A DNA stretch of 64,000 nucleotides, from positions 1-64,000 of the forward strand of contig WGNH01000025.1 in NCBI GenBank assembly GCA_016124665.1, read 5' to 3'. A program made the position numbers and the translations under genes. Each line of letters opens with the position of its first letter. Positions within the stretch are counted from its first letter, which is position 1. Source of the DNA: Alphaproteobacteria bacterium (GTDB taxonomy: Bacteria > Pseudomonadota > Alphaproteobacteria > Caulobacterales > Maricaulaceae). Below are positions 8,036-16,803 of the stretch, piece by piece. Under the pieces are notes generated by a model. That model saw only the letters and a program-made list of their open reading frames with translations. It was not told where the DNA came from and searched no databases.

Positions 8036-9226
8036 ATGAGTGCCAAGGAAGATCCCATTGTCATCGTCGGCATGGCCCGTACCCCGATGGGCGGTCTGCT
8101 GGGCGATCTCGCGCCCTTGTCTGCCAACGAGCTCGGCGCCATTGCGGTCAAGGCCGCGCTGGAAGAAGCCGGTGTCGCCGGTGAAGATGTCGAGATGATC
8201 TATATGGGCAATGTTCTGCCTGCAGGTCAGGGTCAGGCGCCGGCGCGCCAGTCCGCCATCAAGGCCGGCCTGCCCAAATCCGTCGAGGCCACAACACTCA
8301 ACAAGATGTGTGGTTCCGGCATGCAGGCCGCCATTATGGGCCGCGCCTCCATCGCTTCGGGTGATGCCGCCATCATCGTCGCGGGCGGCATGGAATCCAT
8401 GACCAATGCGCCGCACATGCTGCCCACCCACCGGGCCGGCTTCAAATACGGCCATGACACGATCAAGGACCACATGGCGCAGGACGGGCTGGAAGATGCC
8501 TATGAAAAGCAGCCCATGGGCGTTTATGCCGACATGATCGCGCAGGAACACCAATTCACCCGCGAACAGCAGGACGCCTATGCGCTGGAAACCCTGGCCC
8601 GCGCGCAACGGGCCACCGAAAAGGGTGATTTCAAGCGCGAAATCACGCCGGTGACGATCACCACCCGCAAGGGCGATGTCACCGTCGACACAGACGAATT
8701 GCCGCGCAAGGCCATGCCGGAGAAAATCCCGAGCCTGCGTCCCGCTTTCACCAAGGATGGCACCGTAACGGCGGCCAACGCTTCGGCGATCTCCGATGGC
8801 GCAGCCGCGCTGGTCATGATGAAGCTGTCGGAAGCCGAACGGCGCGGACTGAAGCCGCTGGCGAAGATCGTGGCAACAGCCGCGCATGCGCATGAGCCCG
8901 CCTATTTCACCACCGCGCCGGTGCCCGCCATGCGCAAGGTGCTCGACAAGGCCGGTTGGTCGGTCGGCGATGTCGATCTCTGGGAAATCAATGAAGCCTT
9001 TGCCGTTGTCCCGATGATCGCCATGAAGGAGCTCGGCCTCAGCCATGACATCGTCAACGTCAATGGTGGTGCCTGTGCGCTCGGCCACCCGATTGGGGCC
9101 TCCGGTGCCCGGATCATGGTGACCCTGCTTGCGGCACTGGAAAGCCATGGCAAGACCAAGGGTGTCGCCTCGCTATGCATCGGCGGCGGTGAAGCCACGG
9201 CGGTGGCACTGGAACGCATGAATTAA
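8036..9226 (+). CDS. Acetyl-CoA C-acetyltransferase (thiolase)
   Basis: This 396-residue biosynthetic/degradative thiolase condenses or cleaves acetoacetyl-CoA-type substrates in the cytoplasm. The acyl-accepting cysteine is in NKMCGSGM (Cys92). GGMESMTNAPHM follows at about 115-126. The C-terminal catalytic residues are His351 in GHPIGASG and Cys381 in CIGGGEA. The ATG at 8036 is chosen over the in-frame TTG at 8030 because CAGGAG (8021-8026) is correctly spaced only for the ATG. It stands alone and ends in a strong intrinsic terminator. The exact substrate (PHB, ketone-body or isoleucine pathway) cannot be told from sequence. Confidence 0.93.
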   Translation: MSAKEDPIVIVGMARTPMGGLLGDLAPLSANELGAIAVKAALEEAGVAGEDVEMIYMGNVLPAGQGQAPARQSAIKAGLPKSVEATTLNKMCGSGMQAAIMGRASIASGDAAIIVAGGMESMTNAPHMLPTHRAGFKYGHDTIKDHMAQDGLEDAYEKQPMGVYADMIAQEHQFTREQQDAYALETLARAQRATEKGDFKREITPVTITTRKGDVTVDTDELPRKAMPEKIPSLRPAFTKDGTVTAANASAISDGAAALVMMKLSEAERRGLKPLAKIVATAAHAHEPAYFTTAPVPAMRKVLDKAGWSVGDVDLWEINEAFAVVPMIAMKELGLSHDIVNVNGGACALGHPIGASGARIMVTLLAALESHGKTKGVASLCIGGGEATAVALERMN

Positions 9227-9251
9227 CGCCAGCCGCATACCGGATTGACAA

Positions 9252-9280
9252 AACCCCGGGCCGAAAGGCCCGGGGTTTTT
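9252..9280. terminator. Intrinsic terminator after the thiolase gene
   Basis: An 11-bp GC-rich stem (AACCCCGGGCC / GGCCCGGGGTT) with a GAAA loop is followed by TTTTT on the plus strand and preceded by a run of A. It therefore can serve both the thiolase gene and the convergent gene ending at 9281. Confidence 0.9.
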
Positions 9281-9976
9281 CTATCCCAGCACGGAGCGAA
9301 CCAGATCGGCCCAGGCCGCGCTCGGTCCGAAACCGAACAGCAGACCGACCCGCAACAGGCTCAGACCGAATACGATCAGGGTTGCGGGATGCAAGGCCCG
9401 GCGGGATATGAGGTCATAGGCCATGACGGCCAGAAACAATACGATTTGTAAAATCAAGCCAATGAATTCATTGGAAAAATAGAATATTCCGATTCGCGCG
9501 GTCGCGGGCAGGATCGCATAGACGGTGGCCAGCAGCATCAGCCGCTTGTGGGTGGCCGGCCGCCCCCGGAAGAGCAGGCCGGCGATATAGATGCCGGCAA
9601 ATCCCACAATATCCATGAATGGCACGATGACGAATTGTTCCGGACTGCCGAAAGAATCCACGCCGCGCGCATAGGCATCACCGATGGCAAGAAAGCCGAA
9701 GACGATCATGGCCGCCACCAGCGGCAGGCTGAGCAGGCCCATGGCCTTGTGAAGACCATAGCGCCCGGCCGGTATCAGGCTGGCCTGGGTGATCAGAAGC
9801 AGCATCCAGAGGCTGAAAATCACGCCGTGGATCTGCAGGGCAGGGGATAACACGCTCCTGTCCGCATCCGGAAAATAGAAGCTGGGCCCGAACCCGGCCA
9901 GTACAAGTCCGGCCAGCACCAGCATCATCGCCAGAAAGAAGGGCTCCCCATGCGCCCTTACACGAACCGCGTTCAT
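9281..9976 (-). CDS. Six-helix integral membrane protein, unknown function
   Basis: The 231-residue protein has about six or seven hydrophobic helices. Conserved-looking His residues sit at helix ends: LQIHGVIFSLWMLLL, GLHKAMG and THKRLMLLAT. This spacing resembles uncharacterised DUF2306/cytochrome b561-like four-to-six helix proteins, where such His residues may bind heme, but I cannot confirm heme binding. GGGGAGACAATC precedes the ATG. It is divergent from the secreted peptidase at 10125. Confidence 0.55.
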   Translation of the reverse strand: MNAVRVRAHGEPFFLAMMLVLAGLVLAGFGPSFYFPDADRSVLSPALQIHGVIFSLWMLLLITQASLIPAGRYGLHKAMGLLSLPLVAAMIVFGFLAIGDAYARGVDSFGSPEQFVIVPFMDIVGFAGIYIAGLLFRGRPATHKRLMLLATVYAILPATARIGIFYFSNEFIGLILQIVLFLAVMAYDLISRRALHPATLIVFGLSLLRVGLLFGFGPSAAWADLVRSVLG

Positions 9977-10124
9977 GATTGTCTCCCCATGTCTTCAGAA
10001 TGCAATACGAAGCGTGTCGTGTCGAGCGCGGCGTCTGGCGCCGGATTTGGCAAATCGCCTGCTAGGAGAAAAGCTGTCTCTCGGCTACTATCAGGCCGCG
10101 AAGGTCATGACAGGGGAGGTCCTC

Positions 10125-12317
10125 ATGCGGACTCCGATCGTGCTTGCAGCCATACTGATAGGCACACCGGCATTTGCACAGACGTTCAATTACACAGCGA
10201 GAACCACTCATACGGTGCTCCAGTCCGGCGACGTCAGGGCCGGGGCACTGACCTGGAATTGTGCGGGCAATGCCTGCCGCATTTCCGGTCCCTGGCCCCA
10301 GCCCGGGCAAGGCGCGTGCGCGCAACTCGCGGCAATTGTCGGCGAGATCACCGAATACGGCCATCCCGGCGCGCGGCTGAGTGCCAGCCAGCTGGCGCAA
10401 TGCAATCGCAGCGCTGCTGCCCAGCCGGTCATGGTCAGCCCGCTGATCCAGCAGACGATCCAGCGCCCCGTGACACAATTGCCGCAGGGACAACAGCCCC
10501 AGCTCAATCCCGATGTCGTCCGCCCCCGCCCGACCGTAACAGCCGTGGACACGATGCGGTATGAAGCTCCGCGCATCACCCGCCAGACGGTCAGCGTCGA
10601 GCCACGCCCGAGCGGCCGGCTTTATGCCATTCGCGACGGGGGAGGGGATGGCGATTTCGGCGGTAATGGTCCGCGCGTGGACCTTTCGGCCGAGATCAGC
10701 GCCCAGGATCATTGCCTTTACGCCGATATAGAAATGATTGCCGAGGAAACGCGCTCCGACTGGACGCGGGGCCGTGTCGCGGAACGCATCCGGATCTGGT
10801 GCAATCCCGAAGGAGGCGCAATCGAGCGGATTGTGACACCATCCCGCGCAACGGCCAGCTACACGGATACGGACTGGGAGATCGATACGATTGTGCCCGG
10901 ACGCGGCGAGATGGATGTGCGCCGTGGCGTGCCGGCGACGGACGGGCCAGTGCGGGCTTTCATGGTCATGGGCGATACCAATGGAGATGTATTTTCCAAT
11001 GACAATGATGGCCGTGATGTGGGCGATCTCGATGCGGACGGCAACCGGACCGTCTCGCGCACCAGCGTGCAGGTGCAGTGGAACCCGATCGAGGTGATTG
11101 TGCCCTATGCGCCGCCGGTCACGCCGTCGGGTCCGGCCGGGTCTGAGATCATCACTCTCAACGGACAGCACAGTGATTTCCATATTCTCGACCACACTGG
11201 CGGCGACCGGGAGTTTTATGGCAATGGCCCGCGGATGACCGTCACCTCGCGTTTGACCCTGTCGGGTGATGGCCGCCGCATTCTGGCCGACATCACCGGC
11301 GAGGCCGAGGAAACAGGCGGCGACACGCGCGCTGCCGGGCGCTGGCCGGGCGAGATAATCTGGCAGGCCCCGCCAGGATGGCGGATAGATGCCGTCGAAG
11401 TCGCGTATGAATGGTGGGAGGACGATGTCTGGCAGCGCGAGACCCGAAGCGCGCTGGACCGCAATACACGCGTCAGTTTCACAGATACGGATCACGAACA
11501 GGATTTTCTGGTCGAACGGGCCGGTGAAGCCCGGCGCAATGGCGATAATTCCATCTATTTCCATGAGGCTGCACTCACAGCCCGGCGCGAAGCGATGAGC
11601 CCGGTTGCGGCGTTCCGGGTCGTCGGTGATACGAACGGTCAGGAAGCAGGCACCCGCACCGGCGTTCAGGTCTTCTACCAGCCCCTCATCGTGGCGCTCT
11701 CGCCGACATCACCGTCTGCAAATGCAAGCGATCTGGAACCTGACGTCTTTCTCAATGTGCCAACGGGTGACTTTGCCAACCGGCTCTCCGGCGGCAATTC
11801 CTGTGGTCCTCAGGCCGGATCGCGTGTGCTGCGCTTCTACGGTGTTCCCACGACCTATGAGCAGTTCAAGCGCCGGGTTCAGAGCTCTGGCAATTTTGTG
11901 TCTGATCAAAGTCTCGGCACGCCGCCTGGCACGCTGCGCGACCGCATGAATGATCTGGCCCCGGGCTTCGTTCATGATGTTCTGCCGCTGGGCAATGAAA
12001 GCAACAATGCCCGCGCGCTCGACACCATACGCCGCCATCTCGATCAGGGCCGTCCGGTGATCACCCTGATCAGCTGGGGCAGCCAGTTTGCCAGCGATAT
12101 CTTCTCGCCGCATGACGCCGCGGCGATGTCGCACTGGGTGGTCGTTAACGGCTATGATGACCGCTCACAGACCTTCCATATCGTCGATAATGGCCATGCC
12201 GTCGAATGGTCCTACACCCTGTTTGAATCGCTCTTCGATTATGGTCAGGATTTGCAATATGAAGCGGTGCTGGCAGCGATGAATGTCGAGAAAGGCTCGA
12301 TTATCTACCGCCGCTAG
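10125..12317 (+). CDS. Large secreted protein with duplicated beta domain and C-terminal C39-like peptidase domain
   Basis: This 730-residue exported protein begins MRTPIVLAAILIGTPAFAQ (Sec signal). Residues about 165-335 and 360-550 are two related domains, each opening with a GD-x-x-F-x-GNGPR motif (GDFGGNGPRVDLS and REFYGNGPRMTVT) and ending in a V-M/V-GDTNG ... TSVQVQW/TGVQVFY segment. Residues about 555-720 form a papain-like C39_2 domain, with the nucleophile in GGNSCGPQAGSR (Cys560), His in MSHWVVVNGYDD (about 670) and Asn/Asp in HIVDNGHA (about 689). A Pro/Gln-rich linker separates the signal from the first repeat. The start follows AGGGGAGG. The target is unknown; a hydrolase acting at the envelope is inferred. 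Confidence 0.7.
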   Translation: MRTPIVLAAILIGTPAFAQTFNYTARTTHTVLQSGDVRAGALTWNCAGNACRISGPWPQPGQGACAQLAAIVGEITEYGHPGARLSASQLAQCNRSAAAQPVMVSPLIQQTIQRPVTQLPQGQQPQLNPDVVRPRPTVTAVDTMRYEAPRITRQTVSVEPRPSGRLYAIRDGGGDGDFGGNGPRVDLSAEISAQDHCLYADIEMIAEETRSDWTRGRVAERIRIWCNPEGGAIERIVTPSRATASYTDTDWEIDTIVPGRGEMDVRRGVPATDGPVRAFMVMGDTNGDVFSNDNDGRDVGDLDADGNRTVSRTSVQVQWNPIEVIVPYAPPVTPSGPAGSEIITLNGQHSDFHILDHTGGDREFYGNGPRMTVTSRLTLSGDGRRILADITGEAEETGGDTRAAGRWPGEIIWQAPPGWRIDAVEVAYEWWEDDVWQRETRSALDRNTRVSFTDTDHEQDFLVERAGEARRNGDNSIYFHEAALTARREAMSPVAAFRVVGDTNGQEAGTRTGVQVFYQPLIVALSPTSPSANASDLEPDVFLNVPTGDFANRLSGGNSCGPQAGSRVLRFYGVPTTYEQFKRRVQSSGNFVSDQSLGTPPGTLRDRMNDLAPGFVHDVLPLGNESNNARALDTIRRHLDQGRPVITLISWGSQFASDIFSPHDAAAMSHWVVVNGYDDRSQTFHIVDNGHAVEWSYTLFESLFDYGQDLQYEAVLAAMNVEKGSIIYRR

Positions 12318-12817
12318 AAATCCGGCTCGTTGTGCAGCTTGCCTTGCTGGGTCAGGTGATTCAGCGGCACGCCGTTGAACATTTTCACCTTCTTCAGAAT
12401 GACCGCTGAGGAATTCGCGCCGATGACATCAATTGGCAACAGACGATTTCCGATGAAATTGTTGTAGGACGTCATGTCCGGCGTCATCACCCGAAGAAGA
12501 TAATCATATTCGCCGGAAATGGTCAGGGCCTCGACGATCTCGGGAATCGACTGTACGGCGTTCATGAATTTGGCGTGATTGTTTCGGGTCGGCGGAGCGA
12601 TCTTCACCATGACGACAGCCTGGAAATCGAGGCCGACTTCGCGATCTTCCAGAATAGCCATCCGCTTGCGGATCACGCCATCGGCTTCGAGATTCCGGAT
12701 GCGCCGCCAGCAGGGCGAAGCTGTGAGGCCGACTTTCTCGGCAATCTCGGCGACGGAGAGACTGGCATCGTCCTGCATGCAATCAAGAATTTTGATGTCA
12801 ATATCATCGAGTTTCAT
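12314..12817 (-). CDS. bkdR: Lrp/AsnC-family transcriptional regulator, probable BkdR
   Basis: The 167-residue protein has an N-terminal winged helix (LDDIDIKILDCMQDDASLSV, then the recognition helix around AEKVGLTASPCWRRIRNLEA). The C-terminal RAM ligand-binding domain carries the family's G-x-x-DY-L-L-R-V motif (SGEYDYLLRV). It is divergent from the branched-chain 2-oxoacid dehydrogenase genes. This is the arrangement of Pseudomonas putida bkdR, an Lrp-type activator responding to branched-chain amino acids, so the same role is inferred. Its stop overlaps that of the convergent peptidase gene at a CTAG (12314-12317). Confidence 0.8.
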   Translation of the reverse strand: MKLDDIDIKILDCMQDDASLSVAEIAEKVGLTASPCWRRIRNLEADGVIRKRMAILEDREVGLDFQAVVMVKIAPPTRNNHAKFMNAVQSIPEIVEALTISGEYDYLLRVMTPDMTSYNNFIGNRLLPIDVIGANSSAVILKKVKMFNGVPLNHLTQQGKLHNEPDF

Positions 12818-13027
12818 GGTTATATCATGCTCCGCAAACGTCAGTTGGATATTGCCGTATATATATTTTCCAATTCTTGCAAACCAGACACTGTCACTAC
12901 CTGTTACGGCCCGGCCTGCGGATAGCGCGCCTGTGAGTGGACAAACACCGGCTTTCCGCGCTAAGGCCCGCGCGCGAAAGGTGGCAAGCCTTTCACCGGA
13001 TGAGCTAATCGATCAGAGGCATTGCCC
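12818..13027. promoter_or_regulatory. Shared regulatory gap between bkdR and the bkd genes
   Basis: This is a 210-base divergent gap with a strongly AT-rich core (about 12850-12885, including GTATATATATTTTCC) in otherwise GC-rich DNA. Lrp-type regulators bind degenerate AT-rich sites over long stretches, so this core is the likely binding region. No precise operator can be drawn from one sequence. Confidence 0.5.
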
Positions 13028-14257
13028 ATGGCGACCCAAGAACCGCGCTATCGCGTTCCTGTTCCGCAATTCCGTCCCGGAGACGAGCCGGATTTCTCGC
13101 ATCTGAACATTCCCGCTGCCGGTGAGGCCAAACGCCCCGGCGTGGACGTGGACGGCAGGGACACGATCGAGCTGGCGCTGGGTATGGTGCGCGTCCTTGA
13201 TCACAATCACCAGGCCGTCGGCGAATGGAATCCGGAGATCAGGCCGGACGTCTTGCGCGAGGGATTGCGCCACATGGTGCTGACCCGCGTCTATGACGAG
13301 CGCATGCTGAAGCTCCAGCGCCAGGGCAAGATGAGCTTCTACATGAAGTCGACCGGCGAGGAGGCTGTCGCCGTCGCCGGTGCCATGGCGCTCAAGAACA
13401 GTGACATGGTTTTCCCGTCCTATCGACAGCAGGGCATTCTCTTTGCCCGGGGGCGCGACATTGTTGACATGATGTGCCACTGCATCTCCAACAGCCGGGA
13501 CAATCTCAAGGGCCGCCAGCTGCCGGTGCACTACACCTGGGCGGAAGGCAATTTCTTCTCCATTTCCGGCAATCTCGGCACCCAGTTCCCGCAAGCCGTC
13601 GGCTGGGCCATGGCGGCGCGCTACAAGGGCGAGGATCAGGTCACGGCAAGCTGGATCGGCGATGGCACGACCGCCGAGGGCGATTTCCATGGCGCGCTGA
13701 CTCTGGCTTCGACCTATCGCGCGCCGGTGATCCTGAACGTGGTCAACAACCAGTTCGCGATTTCCACCCACCAGAATATGGCCATTGGCGACGCCCCGAC
13801 TTTCGCCATGAAGGGGCTGGGCTATGGCATCGCCTCGCTGCGCGTTGACGGCAATGATTTCCTCGCCGTTTATGCCGCCATGCAATGGGCGGCCGAACGC
13901 GCGCGCAAGGGGCATGGCCCCGCCTATATCGAGTATTTCTCCTATCGCGCGGACGCCCACTCCACATCGGATGATCCCTCCGGCTACCGCCCGAAAACAG
14001 AAGCCAAGGTCTGGCCGCTGGGCGATCCCATCGAGCGGTTGAAGAACCACCTGATCGGTCTTGGCGAGTGGGATGATGAGCGCCATGAAGCGCTTGAAAA
14101 AGAGCTGAATGATCTGGTCGTGAAATCCTACAAGGAAGCCGAAAGTCACGGCACGCTGCATGACGGACCGCTATCACCCGTTCCCTCCATTTTCGAGGAT
14201 GTGTTCGAGGAACCCGACTGGCGCCTGATCCGCCAGCGTCAGGATCTGGGAGTATAG
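13028..14257 (+). CDS. bkdA1: 2-oxoisovalerate dehydrogenase E1 component, alpha subunit
   Basis: The 409-residue ThDP-dependent subunit of the branched-chain 2-oxoacid dehydrogenase decarboxylates the keto acids of Val, Leu and Ile. The ThDP/Mg motif GDGTTAEGDFHGAL with NNQFAIS about 30 residues later is present. The phosphorylation-loop region AHSTSDDPSGYR is also typical of BCKDH E1alpha. The long N-terminus before YDERMLKLQRQGKM distinguishes it from pyruvate dehydrogenase E1alpha. ATG 13028 is preceded by CAGAGG. E1beta follows three bases after the stop. Confidence 0.95.
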   Translation: MATQEPRYRVPVPQFRPGDEPDFSHLNIPAAGEAKRPGVDVDGRDTIELALGMVRVLDHNHQAVGEWNPEIRPDVLREGLRHMVLTRVYDERMLKLQRQGKMSFYMKSTGEEAVAVAGAMALKNSDMVFPSYRQQGILFARGRDIVDMMCHCISNSRDNLKGRQLPVHYTWAEGNFFSISGNLGTQFPQAVGWAMAARYKGEDQVTASWIGDGTTAEGDFHGALTLASTYRAPVILNVVNNQFAISTHQNMAIGDAPTFAMKGLGYGIASLRVDGNDFLAVYAAMQWAAERARKGHGPAYIEYFSYRADAHSTSDDPSGYRPKTEAKVWPLGDPIERLKNHLIGLGEWDDERHEALEKELNDLVVKSYKEAESHGTLHDGPLSPVPSIFEDVFEEPDWRLIRQRQDLGV

Positions 14258-14260
14258 GCC

Positions 14261-15277
14261 GTGGCTAAAATGAACATGATCCAGGCGCTCAATTCGGCGC
14301 TCGACATCGCGATGGAAAAAGACCCGAATGTGGTCTCCTTCGGCGAGGATGCCGGATATTTTGGCGGGGTGTTCCGCGTCACGGCCGGCCTGCAGGCAAA
14401 ATACGGCCTCGACCGGTCCTTCGACACGCCGATCAACGAGGCCGCGATTGCCGCCATGGCCATCGGCATGGCCGCCAATGGTCTGCGGCCCGTCGCGGAA
14501 GTCCAGTTCTCGGATTATATCTTCCCGGCCATCGACCAGATTGTGAACGAGATGACTCGCCTGCGCTATCGTTCCGCTGGCCAGTACACCCAGCCCATCG
14601 TGATCCGCTCCCCCTGGGGCGGCGGTATTCGCGGGGGGCAGACCCACTCCATGAGCCCGGAAGCGTTTTTCACGCACGTTCCGGGCCTTCGTGTGGTCAT
14701 CCCGTCCAATCCCTATGACGCCAAGGGGTTGCTGCTGGCCTCTATCGAGAACAATGACCCGGTCGTCTTCTTCGAGCCCAAGCGGATGTATAACGGGCCT
14801 TTCGACGGCAAGCCGGACGGCGCGCTGCAAAGCTGGGCCAATCACCCCAAGGGCGAGGTGCCGGAAGGCCATTACACTGTGCCTCTGGATACCGCCGAGG
14901 TGGTCCGTGAAGGCAATGATGTCACTGTCATTGCCTATGGCACGCTGGTCCATGTCGCCCTGTCGGCGGCGGAGAAATCCGGCATTGATGCCGAGGTGAT
15001 CGACCTCAAGACGCTCACGCCATATGACATCGGCACGATTACCACCTCGGTGAAGAAAACCGGCCGTTGCATTGTCAGCCAGGAAGCGCCGCGCACCTCC
15101 GGTTTTGCAGCCGAGCTTGCGGCCCAGATCCAGGAAGACTGCTTCTGGTCGCTCGAAGCGCCGATCGGCCGTGTGACGGGCTGGGATACGCCCTATCCAC
15201 ATGCGCATGAATGGTCCTACTTTCCGGGGCAGGACCGCTTTATCAATGCGTTGAAATCCGTGATGGAGGCTGCCTGA
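14261..15277 (+). CDS. bkdA2: 2-oxoisovalerate dehydrogenase E1 component, beta subunit
   Basis: The 338-residue partner of E1alpha forms the alpha2-beta2 E1 heterotetramer. Family motifs include FGEDAGYFGGVFRVT near residue 28, FDTPINEAAIAAMAIGMA, and PWGGGIRGGQTHSMSPEAFF. GTG at 14261 is preferred because GGGAG lies 8 bases before it; the in-frame ATG at 14270 would be too far from any ribosome site. The stop overlaps the E2 start by one base (TGATG). Confidence 0.95.
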   Translation: MAKMNMIQALNSALDIAMEKDPNVVSFGEDAGYFGGVFRVTAGLQAKYGLDRSFDTPINEAAIAAMAIGMAANGLRPVAEVQFSDYIFPAIDQIVNEMTRLRYRSAGQYTQPIVIRSPWGGGIRGGQTHSMSPEAFFTHVPGLRVVIPSNPYDAKGLLLASIENNDPVVFFEPKRMYNGPFDGKPDGALQSWANHPKGEVPEGHYTVPLDTAEVVREGNDVTVIAYGTLVHVALSAAEKSGIDAEVIDLKTLTPYDIGTITTSVKKTGRCIVSQEAPRTSGFAAELAAQIQEDCFWSLEAPIGRVTGWDTPYPHAHEWSYFPGQDRFINALKSVMEAA

Positions 15278-16587
15278 TGTCTGAATACCGTTACAAGCTT
15301 CCCGATGTCGGCGAAGGCGTGGTCGAGGCCGAGATCGTCGAATGGCGTATCAAGGTCGGTGACACGGTTGAGGAAGACCAGCCCATTCTTGATGTGATGA
15401 CCGACAAGGCGACAGTCGAAGTGCCATGCGCGGTGAATGGTGTTGTGACCAAGATCGTCGGTGAACCGGGGGATGTGATTCCGGTGGGCACCGAAATCCT
15501 CTTCATCGACACGAGCGGTGCCCCGGCACCATCGGCGGAAGATGTTCCTCCCCCGCCTGCGGGGGAGGTGTCGAGCGAAAGCGAGACGGAGGGGGCAGAT
15601 GCCAAGGCAGAGCCTTCCCCCCCTCGACCGGCAGAGCCGGCCACTCCCCCCGCAAGCGAGGGGAGAAAAAACAAAGCCGCACCTGTCGCCCGCGCTGAAG
15701 GGGACAAGCCGCTGGCCAGCCCGGCTGTACGCCAGCGCGCACGCGAAAACGATGTTGATCTGGGTACCGTTCCGGGCACCGGCCCGGCCGGCCGGATCAC
15801 GCACCAGGACCTCGATGATTTCATCGCCTCTGGCGGACGCCTCTCGGCCCGTGCCGGTGGGAGTGGCTCGGGACGCAGCAAGCGCACCGGCGTCGAGGAA
15901 CAGAAAATCATCGGCCTGCGCCGCAAGATCGCCGAGAATATGGTCAAGGCGAAGACCACCATCCCGCACATCGCCTATGTCGAGGAGATTGACCTGACGG
16001 CGCTGGAAGATTTGCGCGCACACCTGAATGCCAGGAAGCGTGATGATCAGCCCAAGCTGACACTCATCCCCTTCCTCGCCGCCGCCCTGTGCCGCGCCCT
16101 GCCGGACACCCCGCAGGCCAACGCGCACTATGACACCGAGGCCGGCGTTCTGACGAAATATGAAGGCGTCCATCTCGGCGTCGCCACCGCCACGCCGAAT
16201 GGCCTGATGGTGCCGACCATCAAGCATGCCGAAGCCATGGATGTCTGGGAACTCGCCGCCGAGCTCGGCCGTCTGGCCAGGGCCGCCCGCGACGGCAAGG
16301 CGACCAAGGACGAGCTGTCAGGCTCCACCATCACCATCACCTCGCTGGGCGCAATCGGTGGTCTGGTGACGACACCGGTCATCAACCTGCCGGAAACCGC
16401 CATTATCGGCGTCAACAAGATGCAGGAATTGCCGCGCTTTGATGCCGGCGGCCGCGTGGTCCCGAAGAAGCTGATGAACCTCTCCTCCAGCTTTGATCAC
16501 CGCATTGTCGATGGCTATGAAGCCGCCGTCCTGATCCAGAATGTGAAGGGCTATCTGGAGAATCCGGCAACACTGTTTATGCCATAG
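15277..16587 (+). CDS. bkdB: Branched-chain 2-oxoacid dehydrogenase E2 (dihydrolipoamide acyltransferase)
   Basis: The 436-residue core enzyme transfers the acyl group from lipoyl-lysine to CoA. Domain order: lipoyl domain (about 3-78, lipoylated Lys44 in MTDKATVEV), linker, peripheral-subunit-binding domain (about 146-185, SPAVRQRARENDVDLGTVPG) and catalytic domain (from about 205) ending with SSFDHRIVDG, which carries the active-site His and Asp. Odd feature: residues about 91-131 of the linker are encoded by a copy of a palindromic repeat that is otherwise intergenic in this window. ATG at 15277 overlaps the E1beta stop; the same frame is open upstream to 15211 but inside E1beta. Confidence 0.95.
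   Translation: MSEYRYKLPDVGEGVVEAEIVEWRIKVGDTVEEDQPILDVMTDKATVEVPCAVNGVVTKIVGEPGDVIPVGTEILFIDTSGAPAPSAEDVPPPPAGEVSSESETEGADAKAEPSPPRPAEPATPPASEGRKNKAAPVARAEGDKPLASPAVRQRARENDVDLGTVPGTGPAGRITHQDLDDFIASGGRLSARAGGSGSGRSKRTGVEEQKIIGLRRKIAENMVKAKTTIPHIAYVEEIDLTALEDLRAHLNARKRDDQPKLTLIPFLAAALCRALPDTPQANAHYDTEAGVLTKYEGVHLGVATATPNGLMVPTIKHAEAMDVWELAAELGRLARAARDGKATKDELSGSTITITSLGAIGGLVTTPVINLPETAIIGVNKMQELPRFDAGGRVVPKKLMNLSSSFDHRIVDGYEAAVLIQNVKGYLENPATLFMP
15547..15669 (+). repeat. Family A palindromic repeat, copy 1, in frame inside bkdB
   Basis: It starts with the perfect stem CCTCCCCCGCCTGCGGGGGA (plus GG). It then has a GAGCGAAAGCGAGACGGAGG-type middle, CCCCCCCTCG, GGCCACTCCCC and a CGCAAGCG-centred end hairpin followed by GAGAAAA. 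All of these landmarks occur in the same order in the intergenic copies at 21650, 52950 and 56295 (the last two inverted). It encodes a Pro/Glu/Ala/Ser-rich stretch with no stop codon. Confidence 0.85.
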
Positions 16588-16644
16588 CTTGCGGAGGCCC
16601 CCGCAAAAGCGTGGACCCATCCAACCCCTGTCGAGAAACACCTC

Positions 16645-16715
16645 CTCGTCATCCTCCGATTTAATCGGAGGATCTCGCCATTCGATGAGATCATCCGGTC
16701 AAGCCGGAGGGTGAC
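16645..16715 (+). repeat. Family B palindromic repeat, copy 1
   Basis: There are two hairpins in a row: GTCATCCTCCGATTTAATCG with its GAGGAT arm, then GATCATCCGGTCAAGCCGGA with GGGTGAC. Related copies are at 20537, 43753 and 52117. It lies 58 bases after the E2 stop and may act as a 3' stabilising structure or attenuator. Confidence 0.75.
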
Positions 16716-16803
16716 AGTGTGGTGTGACACAACCCCTCACGCCATCGTGACGCCACGGCGCGGATAATTTTGACATGATCCTCCACAATTTGGGGAGATC
16801 ATC

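Noticed and set aside
7856-9148. 430-residue open frame antisense to the thiolase
   Set aside because: The thiolase motifs are complete on the other strand. The antisense frame is His/Gly/Arg-rich shadow sequence.
10062-11564. 500-residue open frame antisense to the C39-type peptidase gene
   Set aside because: There is no recognisable domain, and the sense protein has a signal peptide, duplicated domain and catalytic residues.
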